A DNA stretch of 42,399 bases from Hymenobacter sp. (GTDB lineage: Bacteria > Bacteroidota > Bacteroidia > Cytophagales > Hymenobacteraceae), in the NCBI GenBank assembly GCA_025354605.1, contig JANXMN010000601.1, forward strand, positions 1-42,399, given 5' to 3'. The position numbers and the translations under genes are program-made. Below the pieces are notes generated by a model. The model saw nothing but the letters and a program-made list of their open reading frames with translations, did no database searches and was not told where the DNA came from. The first letter of the stretch is position 1. Each line of letters begins with the position of its first letter. Below, piece after piece: positions 1 through 9,127 of the stretch.

Positions 1-106
1 CCCAACCCAGCGAGCTACCTATGCCCTCATCCTAAAATCGCCGCGGTTCATATTCCATCCGACAGCGCTCTACCAGCGCGCAGGGCAGCCCGCGCATGGG
101 GGCCAC

Positions 107-784
107 CTACTGATTGTCCCAGCCGCCGGCTCCGCGCAGGGGCACGAACCGAAACGTATCGAATTCTTCGCGTACGAAAGCATCGGGGCCTTCACGGGTC
201 ACGCGCACCATGCGCTGGGTGCTGGCATCGCCCACGGGAATCACCAGCCGGCCGCCGATGCGCAGTTGGCGCAGCAAAGCCGGGGGCAGGCCGGGCGAAC
301 CGGCCGTTACCAGAATGCCGTCGTAGGGGGCGGCGGCTGGCCAGCCCAGCGAACCATCGCCGCAGTGCAGCTCGGCCCTGGTGGCCCCCAGCGCGGCTAA
401 ATGCTGACGGGAGCGGGCAAACAGCACCGGGTTATACTCCATGCTATACACGTCATCTGTCAGCTGCAGCAGTACGGCGCACTGGTAGCCCGAGCCAGTG
501 CCGATTTCGAGAATGCGGTGGCTGGGCTGGATTTTGAGCAACTGCGACTGGTACGCCACGGTGTAGGGCTGCGAAATGGTCTGGCCTTCGCCAATGGGGA
601 AGGCTTTTTCCTGGTAGGCATGGTTTTCAAAGGCCGGGTCGAAAAACAGGTGGCGCGGCACGGCGGCCATGGCCGCCAGCACTCGCTCATCGTGAATGCC
701 GCGCTGGCGCAACTCGCGGGCCAGGGCCCGGCGCTGGCCCTGATGTCGGTACGTATCGGGCAGGGGAGGCGTAAGCTGGTTCAT
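107..784 (-). CDS. pcm: Protein-L-isoaspartate O-methyltransferase
   Basis: SAM-binding motif ILEIGTGSGYQCAVL, plus ISQPYTVAYQSQLL and PYDGILVTAG typical of PCMT. Start placed at MNQLTPPLPD, downstream of the longest ORF start (829). Confidence 0.93.
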   Translation of the reverse strand: MNQLTPPLPDTYRHQGQRRALARELRQRGIHDERVLAAMAAVPRHLFFDPAFENHAYQEKAFPIGEGQTISQPYTVAYQSQLLKIQPSHRILEIGTGSGYQCAVLLQLTDDVYSMEYNPVLFARSRQHLAALGATRAELHCGDGSLGWPAAAPYDGILVTAGSPGLPPALLRQLRIGGRLVIPVGDASTQRMVRVTREGPDAFVREEFDTFRFVPLRGAGGWDNQ

Positions 785-853
785 GATACTGAGTGACGGC
801 GGCCGGAGCCGAATAGCGCGGGACCCCAAAAGCCGACTAGCAGTGGTAGTCCC

Positions 854-861
854 TACCTTTG
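854..861 (+). promoter_or_regulatory. Putative Bacteroidota -7 element (TAnnTTTG: TACCTTTG) upstream of the sugar transferase
   Basis: Exact TACCTTTG about 50 nt upstream of the CDS; no clear -33 box. Confidence 0.45.
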
Positions 862-913
862 CCCGGTGCCAGGCCTTTCCGCTGGCTGCGAAAATACTAC
901 CTAAACCGCCGCT

Positions 914-2335
914 TTGCAGCTAATCCGTCGTTTTCAATACATCAAGCTGGTCGCGGCCGATTATGGCGCGGCTCTCGTCGCGTGGATGTGCTTCTACCTG
1001 TTGCGCAAGCACCTGCTGAACGAACTGACGGGCTACCACTTCACCGAAGGCGCCTTATTTGACCTGACCGGCTCGGCCGTGGTCATTGCGGCTTTCTGGG
1101 CCGTGCTCTACACCTTAATAGGAGAGTACCGTGACATATTTCGTAAGTCGCGCCTGGCCGAGATTCTGAGTCTGGCCCGGGCTTCGCTGCTGGGTACGGT
1201 GGTTATTTTCTTCACCCTGCTGCTCGACGACCAGGGCGTGATGAACTACCGGGCTTACTATAAAACCTTCACAGCCTACCTGCTGCTGCACTTTTTTATC
1301 ACGGCTCTGCTCCGCACGCTGGCCGTAACCAGCATGCAGCGTCAGATTCGCAAGGGCCGCATCTACTTTCCAACTTTGCTGGTGGGAGCTAATGCCCTGG
1401 CCCTGCAAACCTTTCATGAGCTGGCCCGCACCAGCCGGCACTTGGGCCTGCGCCTGGTGGGCTTTGCCGCGGTAGGCGACACCGTCGACCCGGGCCTGGC
1501 GGACGAGCTGCCCGCAAAAGGCAGCTACCAGCGCCTGCCGGCCCTGGTGCGCGCCCTCAAAATCGAGCAGGTCGTGATTGCCATCGAGCCCAGCGAGCAC
1601 CGCCTCATTCAGGACATTCTCACCCTGCTCGACGGCAGCCCCACCCGCATTAGCATCCTGCCCGACCTCTACCAGATGCTGCTGGGCTCGGTGAAGGTGA
1701 ACCACCTGTTCGGCACGCCCCTCATCGAAATCAAGCAGGACCTGCTGCCGGTGTGGCAGGTGGTGCTCAAGCGAGTCATCGACGTGGTGGGGTCGGTGTT
1801 GTTCATGCTGCTGGCCTGGTGGGTATATGCCTTCACGGCTGTCATGGTGAAGCTTTCGTCGTCGGGGCCGGTGTTCTACCGGCAGGAGCGCATCGGGCGC
1901 AACGGCCATCCGTTCCGCATCATCAAGTTCCGCTCGATGTACGTCGACGCCGAGAAACAGGGCCCCGCCCTCAGCTCCGATAATGACCCACGCATCACAT
2001 CCTGGGGCCGTTTCATGCGCAAGGTGCGCCTCGACGAACTGCCGCAGTTCTGGAACGTGTTGCGGGGCGACATGAGCATTGTGGGGCCGCGCCCTGAACG
2101 GCAGTTTTTCATCGACCAGATTGTGCGGGTCGCGCCGCACTATCGCCACCTGCACCGCGTCCGGCCCGGCCTCACCTCCCTGGGCCAGGTGAAGTACGGC
2201 TACGCCGAAACCGTGGAGCAGATGGTAGAGCGGCTTAAATTCGATATTCTTTACATCGAAAACATGAGCATTGCCATGGATTTCCGGGTGCTGCTCTACA
2301 CCCTCAAAATTATTGTGGAAGGACGGGGGAAGTAG
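914..2335 (+). CDS. Undecaprenyl-phosphate glucose phosphotransferase / exopolysaccharide polyprenyl glycosylphosphotransferase
   Basis: N-terminal TM segments, CoA-binding-like middle domain, and C-terminal bacterial sugar transferase motifs KRVIDVVGS, GPVFYRQERIGRNGHPFRIIKFRSM, DELPQFWNVLRGDMSIVGPRPE. TTG start is uncertain. Confidence 0.92.
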   Translation: MQLIRRFQYIKLVAADYGAALVAWMCFYLLRKHLLNELTGYHFTEGALFDLTGSAVVIAAFWAVLYTLIGEYRDIFRKSRLAEILSLARASLLGTVVIFFTLLLDDQGVMNYRAYYKTFTAYLLLHFFITALLRTLAVTSMQRQIRKGRIYFPTLLVGANALALQTFHELARTSRHLGLRLVGFAAVGDTVDPGLADELPAKGSYQRLPALVRALKIEQVVIAIEPSEHRLIQDILTLLDGSPTRISILPDLYQMLLGSVKVNHLFGTPLIEIKQDLLPVWQVVLKRVIDVVGSVLFMLLAWWVYAFTAVMVKLSSSGPVFYRQERIGRNGHPFRIIKFRSMYVDAEKQGPALSSDNDPRITSWGRFMRKVRLDELPQFWNVLRGDMSIVGPRPERQFFIDQIVRVAPHYRHLHRVRPGLTSLGQVKYGYAETVEQMVERLKFDILYIENMSIAMDFRVLLYTLKIIVEGRGK

Positions 2336-2336
2336 G

Positions 2337-2433
2337 CGCTTTGCTTAATGAGGAACTGAGAATGAGGAATAAAGAATTCGAATAAGATTACAATTCTTCA
2401 TTCCTCATTCTCCATTCCTCATTAAGCGAAGCG
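2337..2433. repeat. Long imperfect inverted repeat (42-nt arms, 13-nt loop)
   Basis: Left arm CGCTTTGCTTAATGAGGAACTGAGAATGAGGAATAAAGAATT (2337-2378). Right arm (2392-2433) reverse complement is CGCTTCGCTTAATGAGGAATGGAGAATGAGGAATGAAGAATT; 38/42 match by eye. Confidence 0.85.
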
Positions 2434-2438
2434 TAAGG

Positions 2439-2446
2439 TACCTTTG
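2439..2446 (+). promoter_or_regulatory. Putative -7 element TACCTTTG upstream of mnmA
   Basis: Exact TAnnTTTG about 49 nt upstream of the MNTEGKGR start. Confidence 0.5.
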
Positions 2447-2494
2447 TAGTTGCCGGCCGGAACCATTCAAGCTCCGGGTGAATTGCAGCACCAC

Positions 2495-3655
2495 ATGAAT
2501 ACTGAAGGAAAAGGACGGGTACTCGTCGCCATGAGCGGCGGCATCGATTCGAGCGTGGCCGCCGTGCTGCTGCACGAGCAAGGCTACGAAGTGGTCGGGA
2601 TGACCATGAAAACCTGGGATTATGCCAGCGCCGGTGGCTCGAAAAAGGAAACCGGCTGCTGCTCACTCGATAGTATAAACGATGCCCGCAACATTGCCGT
2701 GCAACTGGGCTTTCCGCATTACATCATCGATATCCGCGACGAGTTCGGGGATTTTGTCATTGATAATTTCACCGACGAGTACCTGGCCGGACGCACGCCC
2801 AACCCCTGCGTACTCTGCAACACCCACATCAAGTGGGATGCCCTGCTGCGTCGGGCCGACCAGCTGGGCTGCGAGTTCATCGCCACCGGCCACTACGCCA
2901 ACATTCGCCGCGATGTAGACACCGGCCGCTATGTGGTAAGCAAGGGACTCGACGAGCACAAAGACCAAAGCTACGCCATCTGGGGCGTGAGCCAGGCCAG
3001 CCTGAGCCGGACGCTGTTCCCGCTGGGCGGCATGCGCAAAACCGAAATATATGACGAGGCCCGCCAGCGCGGTTTCACCGAGCTGGTGAACAAGCCCGAA
3101 AGCTACGAAATCTGCTTTATTCCCGACAACGACTATCGGAATTTCCTGCGCCGCCGCGTGCCGGGCCTGGAGGCACGCGTGGCCGGGGGTAACTTTATCA
3201 CCAAAACCGGCCGCGTTATCGGCAAGCACGAGGGCTACCCGTTCTATACTATCGGGCAGCGCAAGGGGCTGGGCGTGGCCCTGGGCTACCCGGCTTTCGT
3301 GCTTGAAATTCGCCCCGATACCAACGAGGTGGTGCTGGGCAACTACAACGAGCTGGCTAGTACGGCCACCGTGGTGGGCAAGCTCAACATGGGCAAGGAA
3401 GCCAGCCTGGCCGGCCGGGGCCTGGTGCCGGCCGTGGTGAAAGTGCGCTACAACCACGACGGCGCGCCCGCGTTTCTGGAAGAAGTCGACGGCAAAATCC
3501 GGGTCTACTTCGAGGAGCCCGTGCACGCCATCACCCCCGGGCAGGCGGCCGTGTTCTACGACGGGGCCGACGTGCTGGCCGGTGGCTGGATTGAGCGCCA
3601 CGTAATCGGCGAATTCCCCGTACCTTTTGCCGCCCCGGCAACGGCTGCTTACTAG
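2495..3655 (+). CDS. mnmA: tRNA-specific 2-thiouridylase MnmA
   Basis: PP-loop VLVAMSGGIDSSVAA, GMTMKTWD, NPCVLCNTHIKW, YEICFIPDNDYRNF, TIGQRKGLGVALG. Start moved to MNTEGK. Confidence 0.95.
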   Translation: MNTEGKGRVLVAMSGGIDSSVAAVLLHEQGYEVVGMTMKTWDYASAGGSKKETGCCSLDSINDARNIAVQLGFPHYIIDIRDEFGDFVIDNFTDEYLAGRTPNPCVLCNTHIKWDALLRRADQLGCEFIATGHYANIRRDVDTGRYVVSKGLDEHKDQSYAIWGVSQASLSRTLFPLGGMRKTEIYDEARQRGFTELVNKPESYEICFIPDNDYRNFLRRRVPGLEARVAGGNFITKTGRVIGKHEGYPFYTIGQRKGLGVALGYPAFVLEIRPDTNEVVLGNYNELASTATVVGKLNMGKEASLAGRGLVPAVVKVRYNHDGAPAFLEEVDGKIRVYFEEPVHAITPGQAAVFYDGADVLAGGWIERHVIGEFPVPFAAPATAAY

Positions 3656-3688
3656 GTTCGTTTCCCCGGGCATTGCATATTCCTTTCG

Positions 3689-4510
3689 ATGGCTATTTTA
3701 CTACCTCTCTCTGAATACTTTGCCGGACGTTGGCGTGCGCTGGGGCTGCCGGCCCTGCTGGCGGTGGGGCTGGCAGCCGGTAGCTGCCAAAACACCACCG
3801 AAGCCGTGCCCGATATGGGCCGCGACTATTATCCGGTGGCCGTGGGCAACTATTGGGTGTTTGCCGTGCGCGATACCATCTGGTCATCTGCCACGCAGGC
3901 CAACCCCCGCAGCATCCCGCGCGACAGCAGCTATCAGCTGCGCGAAACCATTACCGAAACCTTTACCGATGCAGCCGGCCAGTCGGCTTACCGGCTGGTG
4001 CGGGCCAAGCGAGCCAGCGCAACGGCTGCCTGGGTCAACGATAGCGTGTTCACGCTGAGCGTATTGCCCAGCGCGTTGGTGCTCAATCGCGGCAATACCC
4101 GCACCGTGGAACTGATTTTTCCGCCCAGGGAAGGCCGTACCTGGAATTTCAATGCTTTCAACAACAACTACAACGATACGCTGAAGGCAGAAACCCGCCA
4201 GTTTACGGTGGTTGGCAAGCCATTTATTACAGGGAGTGGAAATTCGACAATTCCGGCCGTGACGTATCCCGTCACCCTGACCACGGCCAATACCAACGCC
4301 GCTTCGGAAACCAGTCAGCTGCGGCGCGTAAGCTACCGGCAGGTTTATGCGCAAGGTATTGGCCCGGTGTTCCGGCGGCGGGTAAACTTCGCGTTTCTCA
4401 ATTATCCCGATACCAGTCAGCCGGGTTCGCCGCAGGTATTTCCGCCGGGTGCGTACACCAGCGGCTTCACCCGGCGCGAAACGCTCATCGACTACCACCT
4501 CGAAAAATAA
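3689..4510 (+). CDS. Hypothetical lipoprotein
   Basis: N-terminal hydrophobic segment ending LAAGSCQN (lipobox-like); no recognised domain. Confidence 0.75.
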   Translation: MAILLPLSEYFAGRWRALGLPALLAVGLAAGSCQNTTEAVPDMGRDYYPVAVGNYWVFAVRDTIWSSATQANPRSIPRDSSYQLRETITETFTDAAGQSAYRLVRAKRASATAAWVNDSVFTLSVLPSALVLNRGNTRTVELIFPPREGRTWNFNAFNNNYNDTLKAETRQFTVVGKPFITGSGNSTIPAVTYPVTLTTANTNAASETSQLRRVSYRQVYAQGIGPVFRRRVNFAFLNYPDTSQPGSPQVFPPGAYTSGFTRRETLIDYHLEK

Positions 4511-4536
4511 TTTCCCACCATCCCACTTTGTTGCGC

Positions 4537-6240
4537 ATGCTGCACCTGCGAATACTTACTCCTCGGCTGCTGGCTCCAGCGTTGGCCGGCCTGCTTTTTG
4601 GCTTGTCATCGGTTCCGGCTATTGCCCAATCAGCCACGCAGGGCACGGTGCGGCGTCATCTCATCTATTTCCGCGACAAAACCGGTACGCCGTTTTCGGT
4701 GTCGCAGCCGCAGGCGTTCCTGTCGGCCCGCTCCCTGGCCCGGCGCACGCGCCAAAGCATTCCGGTGCTGCCCCGCGACCTGCCAGTGAACCCCGCTTAC
4801 GTGGCGCAGGTACACGCTGTGGCCGGTGGCCCGCAGGTGGTTTATACTTCGCGTTGGTTTAATGCCGCCGTGGTTTCCTGCGATTCGGTTACGCTGGGGC
4901 GTATCACGGCATTGGGGCCGGTGCGCAGCGCCGTTACGCTCAACCGCAGCTTCAAGGCTGCCGCGCCGTATCCGGTAGAGCCCGCCGCAGCTACCACGGC
5001 CCAGCGCACCACGGCCACCCGCGCGCAATACGGCAAGGCTTACCGCCAGAACCTGCAGATTGGAGCCCTGGCTATGCACGATGCCGGCTACCGGGGTGAG
5101 GGCATGCAGATTGCCGTGTTCGATGCCGGCTTCCCGGGCGTGAACACCATCGGCGCGCTCCAGCCCATGTTCAATGAGCAGCGCCTGGCCGGCACCCGCA
5201 ACTTCGTGGATGGTGGAACCAGTGTATTCACCCGCAATAGCCACGGCACCAACTGCCTGTCAACGATGGCCGCTAACCAGAGCGGCTATTTCATTGGCAC
5301 GGCCCCTAAGGCGACGTATCATTTGTGCATCACTGAGGATGTGAACTCCGAGCACCCAATCGAAGAAGCCAACTGGCTGGCCGCCGCTGAGTATGCCGAC
5401 TCCTCGGGCGTCGACGTTATCAGCTCCTCATTGGGCTACACTGATTTCGATGCGCCTTCGCCGGCCTACACCTACGCTAACATGAATGGCCGTACCGCCA
5501 TCAGCTCACGGGCCGCTACCATTGCGGCCCGGGTGGGCATGGTGGTCGTGAATGCCGCCGGCAACGAAGGCACGAGCCCCTGGCACTTCATCTCGGCCCC
5601 GGCCGATGCTGATTCGATTATGTCGGTCGGAGCGGTCGACTCGCTGGGTAACCACGCTTCTTTCAGCTCCTACGGTCCCTCCGCGGATGGCCGCATCAAG
5701 CCCACCTTGTCGTCGATGGGGCTGGCCTCGGCCGTGATGAGCCCGAGTGGCTCCGTTTTCCGAGGCAACGGTACGTCTTACGCCTGCCCCATTCTGGCGG
5801 GTATGGTGGCGGGCTTCTGGCAGGCCAACCCCACGCTCACGGCCCAGCAGGTGATTGCGGCGCTGCGCAGCACCGCCAGCCAGGCCACGGCACCCGACAA
5901 CACCCTGGGCTACGGCATCCCCAGCTTCGTGCGCGCTTACAATGCCCTGCACCCCAACAACCCCCTGGCCGTGCGCCCCGACGTGGCCGACGAAATGCTG
6001 GCGCTGTACCCCAACCCAACGGCCGGCCTGCTCACGCTGGTGCTGCCCGCCGACCTGCGCGGCCGGGCCCTACGGGTGCTGGTGCGTGATGTGCGCGGCG
6101 CGGTGGTAGCCATCCAACAGCTTTCCGCTGCGGCCGGCCCCGAGGCGCAGCTGCGCCTGCCCACCCTGGCGCGGGGCCAGTACGTGTGCGAAGTAAGTAC
6201 CGGCGAGCAAACCCGCACCGTGCGTTTCGAGCAGCAATAA
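4537..6240 (+). CDS. S8 (subtilisin-like) serine peptidase with C-terminal T9SS sorting domain
   Basis: Catalytic blocks IAVFDAGFPG (Asp), NSHGTNCLSTM (His), VVNAAGNEG (Asn) and GNGTSYACPILAGM (Ser). C-terminal LYPNPTAGLLTLVLP...ARGQYVCEVSTGEQTRTVRFEQQ is T9SS type A-like. Signal peptide present. Confidence 0.92.
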   Translation: MLHLRILTPRLLAPALAGLLFGLSSVPAIAQSATQGTVRRHLIYFRDKTGTPFSVSQPQAFLSARSLARRTRQSIPVLPRDLPVNPAYVAQVHAVAGGPQVVYTSRWFNAAVVSCDSVTLGRITALGPVRSAVTLNRSFKAAAPYPVEPAAATTAQRTTATRAQYGKAYRQNLQIGALAMHDAGYRGEGMQIAVFDAGFPGVNTIGALQPMFNEQRLAGTRNFVDGGTSVFTRNSHGTNCLSTMAANQSGYFIGTAPKATYHLCITEDVNSEHPIEEANWLAAAEYADSSGVDVISSSLGYTDFDAPSPAYTYANMNGRTAISSRAATIAARVGMVVVNAAGNEGTSPWHFISAPADADSIMSVGAVDSLGNHASFSSYGPSADGRIKPTLSSMGLASAVMSPSGSVFRGNGTSYACPILAGMVAGFWQANPTLTAQQVIAALRSTASQATAPDNTLGYGIPSFVRAYNALHPNNPLAVRPDVADEMLALYPNPTAGLLTLVLPADLRGRALRVLVRDVRGAVVAIQQLSAAAGPEAQLRLPTLARGQYVCEVSTGEQTRTVRFEQQ

Positions 6241-6257
6241 ACAGAGTATCAGAACGT

Positions 6258-6289
6258 AAAAAGGGACGCCCGGCAGCGTCCCTTTTTTT
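6258..6289. terminator. Rho-independent terminator downstream of the S8 peptidase
   Basis: AAAAAGGGACGC-CCGGCA-GCGTCCCTTTTTTT. Confidence 0.9.
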
Positions 6290-6377
6290 GTTGTTTCTGA
6301 TTTGATATCTGCTTGTTTGAGAGAGGGATGTTTCGTAAATTTAAACCATCAATTCACCCACTTTTCTATCCGCGCAA

Positions 6378-6701
6378 ATGTTGCAGATGATGATTACCAA
6401 GCGCATTGGGCGCCGCTCGTTTCACTTCACCGTGCAGGGCAATAACTTCCACGAAACCGTGGCCGAGTACGACCGCCTGAGTTTCCCCGACGTGCCGACC
6501 TGCGGCCTGTGCGGCTCCGATAACCTCGACCTGACCAGCCGGGTGGCACAGGATAAATTCAAGTACACTTCGGTAAAATGCATCGACTGTCGCGGTGACC
6601 TTACCTTTGGCAAAACTCAGAAAGACGACCAGACGGTTTTCCTGCGCCGCCGCGACAACGGCGAGCTCGACTGGAAAGCGCTCGACAAAGCCGACAAATA
6701 A
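6378..6701 (+). CDS. Small conserved zinc-ribbon protein of unknown function
   Basis: Two CxxC pairs (CGLCGSDNL...KCIDCRGDLTFG) in a 107-aa ORF, followed by its own terminator. Confidence 0.75.
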   Translation: MLQMMITKRIGRRSFHFTVQGNNFHETVAEYDRLSFPDVPTCGLCGSDNLDLTSRVAQDKFKYTSVKCIDCRGDLTFGKTQKDDQTVFLRRRDNGELDWKALDKADK

Positions 6702-6737
6702 TCTTTGCGTGAATTATGCAGTTTACCGCCGGCCAGG

Positions 6738-6765
6738 ACGGCAGCTCCATCGGGGCTGCCGTTCT
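6738..6765 (+). terminator. Putative terminator after the zinc-ribbon gene
   Basis: ACGGCAGC-tccatcgg-GGCTGCCGTTCTTT hairpin. Confidence 0.65.
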
Positions 6766-6844
6766 TTGCATTCGTCGGAAGCGGTTGGCTGCGCGAATTA
6801 GTTTAAACGGCGCATTCCGGCCATTTACATCAAATCAGTGCTGC

Positions 6845-7438
6845 ATGTTTACCGGAATTATTGAGACCCTCGGCACCATCGTGGCCGTCGGGCAGGAGGG
6901 TACCAACCGTCACTTCACCGTGGCTTCGCCCTTCGCGGCCGAGCTCAAAATCGACCAGAGTGTGGCCCACGATGGCGTGTGCCTCACCGTAGTGGCCATC
7001 GATGCTGTGGCCGGGACGCACGTTGTAACCGCCATCGATGAAACCTTGCGCGTAACCAACTTGGGCCAGTGGCAACCCGGCCGGCTCGTAAATCTGGAGC
7101 GTTGTCTGGCCGCTGGCGGGCGCTTCGACGGCCATATTGTGCAGGGCCACGTCGATGCCACGGCCCGCTGCGTGAGTGTGCAGGACCAGAACGGCTCCTG
7201 GCTGTTCCGCTTTGAGCACGAAGCCGGCCCCGGCTTTTTGACGGTGGAAAAGGGCTCGATATGTGTGAATGGCACTAGCCTCACTTGTTTCGATAGTACC
7301 GACGACGGGTTCACCGTGGCCATTATCCCCTACACTTACGAGCATACCAGCTTCCAGCAGCTGAAAGCAGGTGAGGTGGTGAACCTGGAATTCGACATCG
7401 TGGGGAAGTACGTGGCCAAACTGCTGGGCCGGCAATAG
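6845..7438 (+). CDS. ribE: Riboflavin synthase (alpha chain)
   Basis: MFTGIIETLGTI start; internally duplicated lumazine-binding domain; GQWQPGRLVNLERCLAAGGRFDGHIVQGHVD, KGSICVNGTSLT. Confidence 0.95.
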   Translation: MFTGIIETLGTIVAVGQEGTNRHFTVASPFAAELKIDQSVAHDGVCLTVVAIDAVAGTHVVTAIDETLRVTNLGQWQPGRLVNLERCLAAGGRFDGHIVQGHVDATARCVSVQDQNGSWLFRFEHEAGPGFLTVEKGSICVNGTSLTCFDSTDDGFTVAIIPYTYEHTSFQQLKAGEVVNLEFDIVGKYVAKLLGRQ

Positions 7439-7460
7439 CGCGCCGTCCGGCCGCCGGGTA

Positions 7461-8042
7461 TCAGGCCCGGTGGTTGGCGTGCTGCTGCGGCCGCCAGTGC
7501 TGGAACAGCAGCGCCGCCAGCCAGCCGAGCAGCGTGCCTACTAAGGCACCGCCCAATACGTCGGTGGGGTAGTGGGCGCCCAGATACATTCGGCTGTAGG
7601 AAAGCAGCAGGGCCCAGGCCGCCACGCCCCATTTCAGCGGGCGAAAACGGGCTCGGGGTAGGACGAGGGCTAGAAAAACTGCCAGGGCCACCGAGTTGGC
7701 CGCGTGCGACGACAGAAAACCAAATTGCCCACCGCAGCCGTCGGGCAGGTGCAGCAAGCCTGCCAGGCGGGCATCGTGGCAGGGGCGGGGGCGGGCGAAA
7801 AAAGGTTTGAACAGCCGGCTGGTGATGCTATCGGCCAGTCCCACGGCCGCCAGCAGCAGGGGCAGCAGTACCCAGGCGTGCCGTCGGAACAGATAAATCA
7901 GCCAGCCCACCAGCACTGCATAGGCCGGAAACCACACGCTGCGGTTCGAAGCCAGGGTCATCAGCGCATCCAGCGCCGGGGTGTGGGCGCGGTTGACAGC
8001 CAGCAATGCGGCCCGGTCAAGGGCTTTGAGGCTATCAAGCAT
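7461..8042 (-). CDS. PAP2-family phosphatase, membrane-bound
   Basis: Multi-TM; KPFFARPRPC, GFLSSHAANSVALAVF, SYSRMYLGAHYPTDVLGG (the three PAP2 motifs). Confidence 0.92.
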   Translation of the reverse strand: MLDSLKALDRAALLAVNRAHTPALDALMTLASNRSVWFPAYAVLVGWLIYLFRRHAWVLLPLLLAAVGLADSITSRLFKPFFARPRPCHDARLAGLLHLPDGCGGQFGFLSSHAANSVALAVFLALVLPRARFRPLKWGVAAWALLLSYSRMYLGAHYPTDVLGGALVGTLLGWLAALLFQHWRPQQHANHRA

Positions 8043-8961
8043 GGGTCGTCCAGTCGACGCCCTTGCGCAGCCAGCCCAACGTGGTGGCCTCGGGCGAGCC
8101 GGGCGCGGGCGAGGCCGGGTTGTAGGCCCAGCCGGTGCGCGGGGGCAGGCTCATGAGGATGGATTCGGTGCGGCCGCCGGTTTCGAGGCCGAAGCGGGTG
8201 CCCCGGTCGAAGGCCAGGTTGAACTCGGCGTAGCGGGCGCGGCGCAGGCTCTGCCACGCTTCCTCGGCAGGGCCGAAGGGCAGGGCGTGGTTGGCAGCCA
8301 TCAGGCCGGTGTAGAAAGTGCCGAACAAACCGGCTACGTCGCGCATAAAGGCAAACAGCTCCTCGGCGCTGCCGTCGGGACCAATGGTAAGGCGGTCGTA
8401 GAAAATACCGCCGACGCCCCGAGTTTCCTGGCGGTGAGGCAGGTAGAAATAGTCGTCGGCCCAGCGCGTGAATTTGGGGTAGTAGGCCGGGTTGTGGCGG
8501 TCGCACACGGCGCGCAGGCGGGCGTGGAAGTCGCGGGCTTGGGCTTCGTCCACGTAAATTGGGGTCAGGTCGATGCCGCCGCCAAACCAGGCTTCGCCGT
8601 TGCCGGCCTCAAAATAGCGCACGTTCATGTGGATAATGGGCATGCGGGGGCTGCGCGGGTGCAGGACCACGCTCACGCCGGTGGCGTAGAAGTGCGGGTC
8701 AGGCATATGCAGTTGGCTGGCGGCGGCCTCACTCATCTCGCCCCACACGGCCGAGAAACCCACGCCGCCTTTTTCCAGGATGCGGCCGTGCTCGAGCACC
8801 CGCGAGCGGCCGCCGCCGCCGCCTTCTCGCTGCCAGGTATCGGTCAGAAAATGCGCGGGGCCGGCATCGGCGGTTTCGAGCTGCTGGCAGAGGCGCTGCT
8901 GAAAATCAGCCAGCCAGGCTTCGATTTCGGGGCGAATGGTGGGGGAGGAATCGGAAATCAC
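8035..8961 (-). CDS. hemF: Oxygen-dependent coproporphyrinogen III oxidase
   Basis: GGGGGRSRVLEHGRILEKGGVGFSAVWGEM, HMNVRYFEAGNGEAWFGGGIDLTPIYVDE, EFNLAFDRGTRFGLETGGRTESILMSLPP. GTG start at 8961 inferred; the longer ORF to 9234 crosses the promoter region. Confidence 0.93.
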   Translation of the reverse strand: MISDSSPTIRPEIEAWLADFQQRLCQQLETADAGPAHFLTDTWQREGGGGGRSRVLEHGRILEKGGVGFSAVWGEMSEAAASQLHMPDPHFYATGVSVVLHPRSPRMPIIHMNVRYFEAGNGEAWFGGGIDLTPIYVDEAQARDFHARLRAVCDRHNPAYYPKFTRWADDYFYLPHRQETRGVGGIFYDRLTIGPDGSAEELFAFMRDVAGLFGTFYTGLMAANHALPFGPAEEAWQSLRRARYAEFNLAFDRGTRFGLETGGRTESILMSLPPRTGWAYNPASPAPGSPEATTLGWLRKGVDWTTHA

Positions 8962-9071
8962 GGAGGGCGTTAATTGCAAAACGAGGGACGGGGCCAGGGC
9001 GAATAGAATTGGGCACCGGGCCGCCGCGCGGACCTTGATGAGGGGAGGGGAGCGGCTCTGCCAGCCCGGCC

Positions 9072-9079
9072 CAAAGATA
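9072..9079 (-). promoter_or_regulatory. Putative -7 element TATCTTTG for hemF
   Basis: TATCTTTG on the minus strand in the hemF/E1 intergenic region. Confidence 0.45.
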
Positions 9080-9097
9080 CGGGACCAAGCCGGGGTG

Positions 9098-9105
9098 TAC
9101 TTTTG
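9098..9105 (+). promoter_or_regulatory. Putative -7 element TACTTTTG for the E1 gene
   Basis: TACTTTTG 22 nt upstream of the ATG at 9128. Confidence 0.5.
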
Positions 9106-9127
9106 TGGTCCCACCCACTCAACCCCG

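Noticed and set aside
1115-2155. 346-aa antisense ORF opposite the sugar transferase
   Set aside because: Same high-GC antisense effect; no recognisable motifs.
2663-3673. 336-aa antisense ORF opposite mnmA
   Set aside because: Opposite a confidently identified mnmA; composition typical of spurious frames.
4537-6240. Considered whether the S8 peptidase is a lanthipeptide- or RiPP-associated protease
   Set aside because: It has a signal peptide and T9SS sorting domain and no precursor or modification enzyme nearby; it is best seen as a secreted protease.
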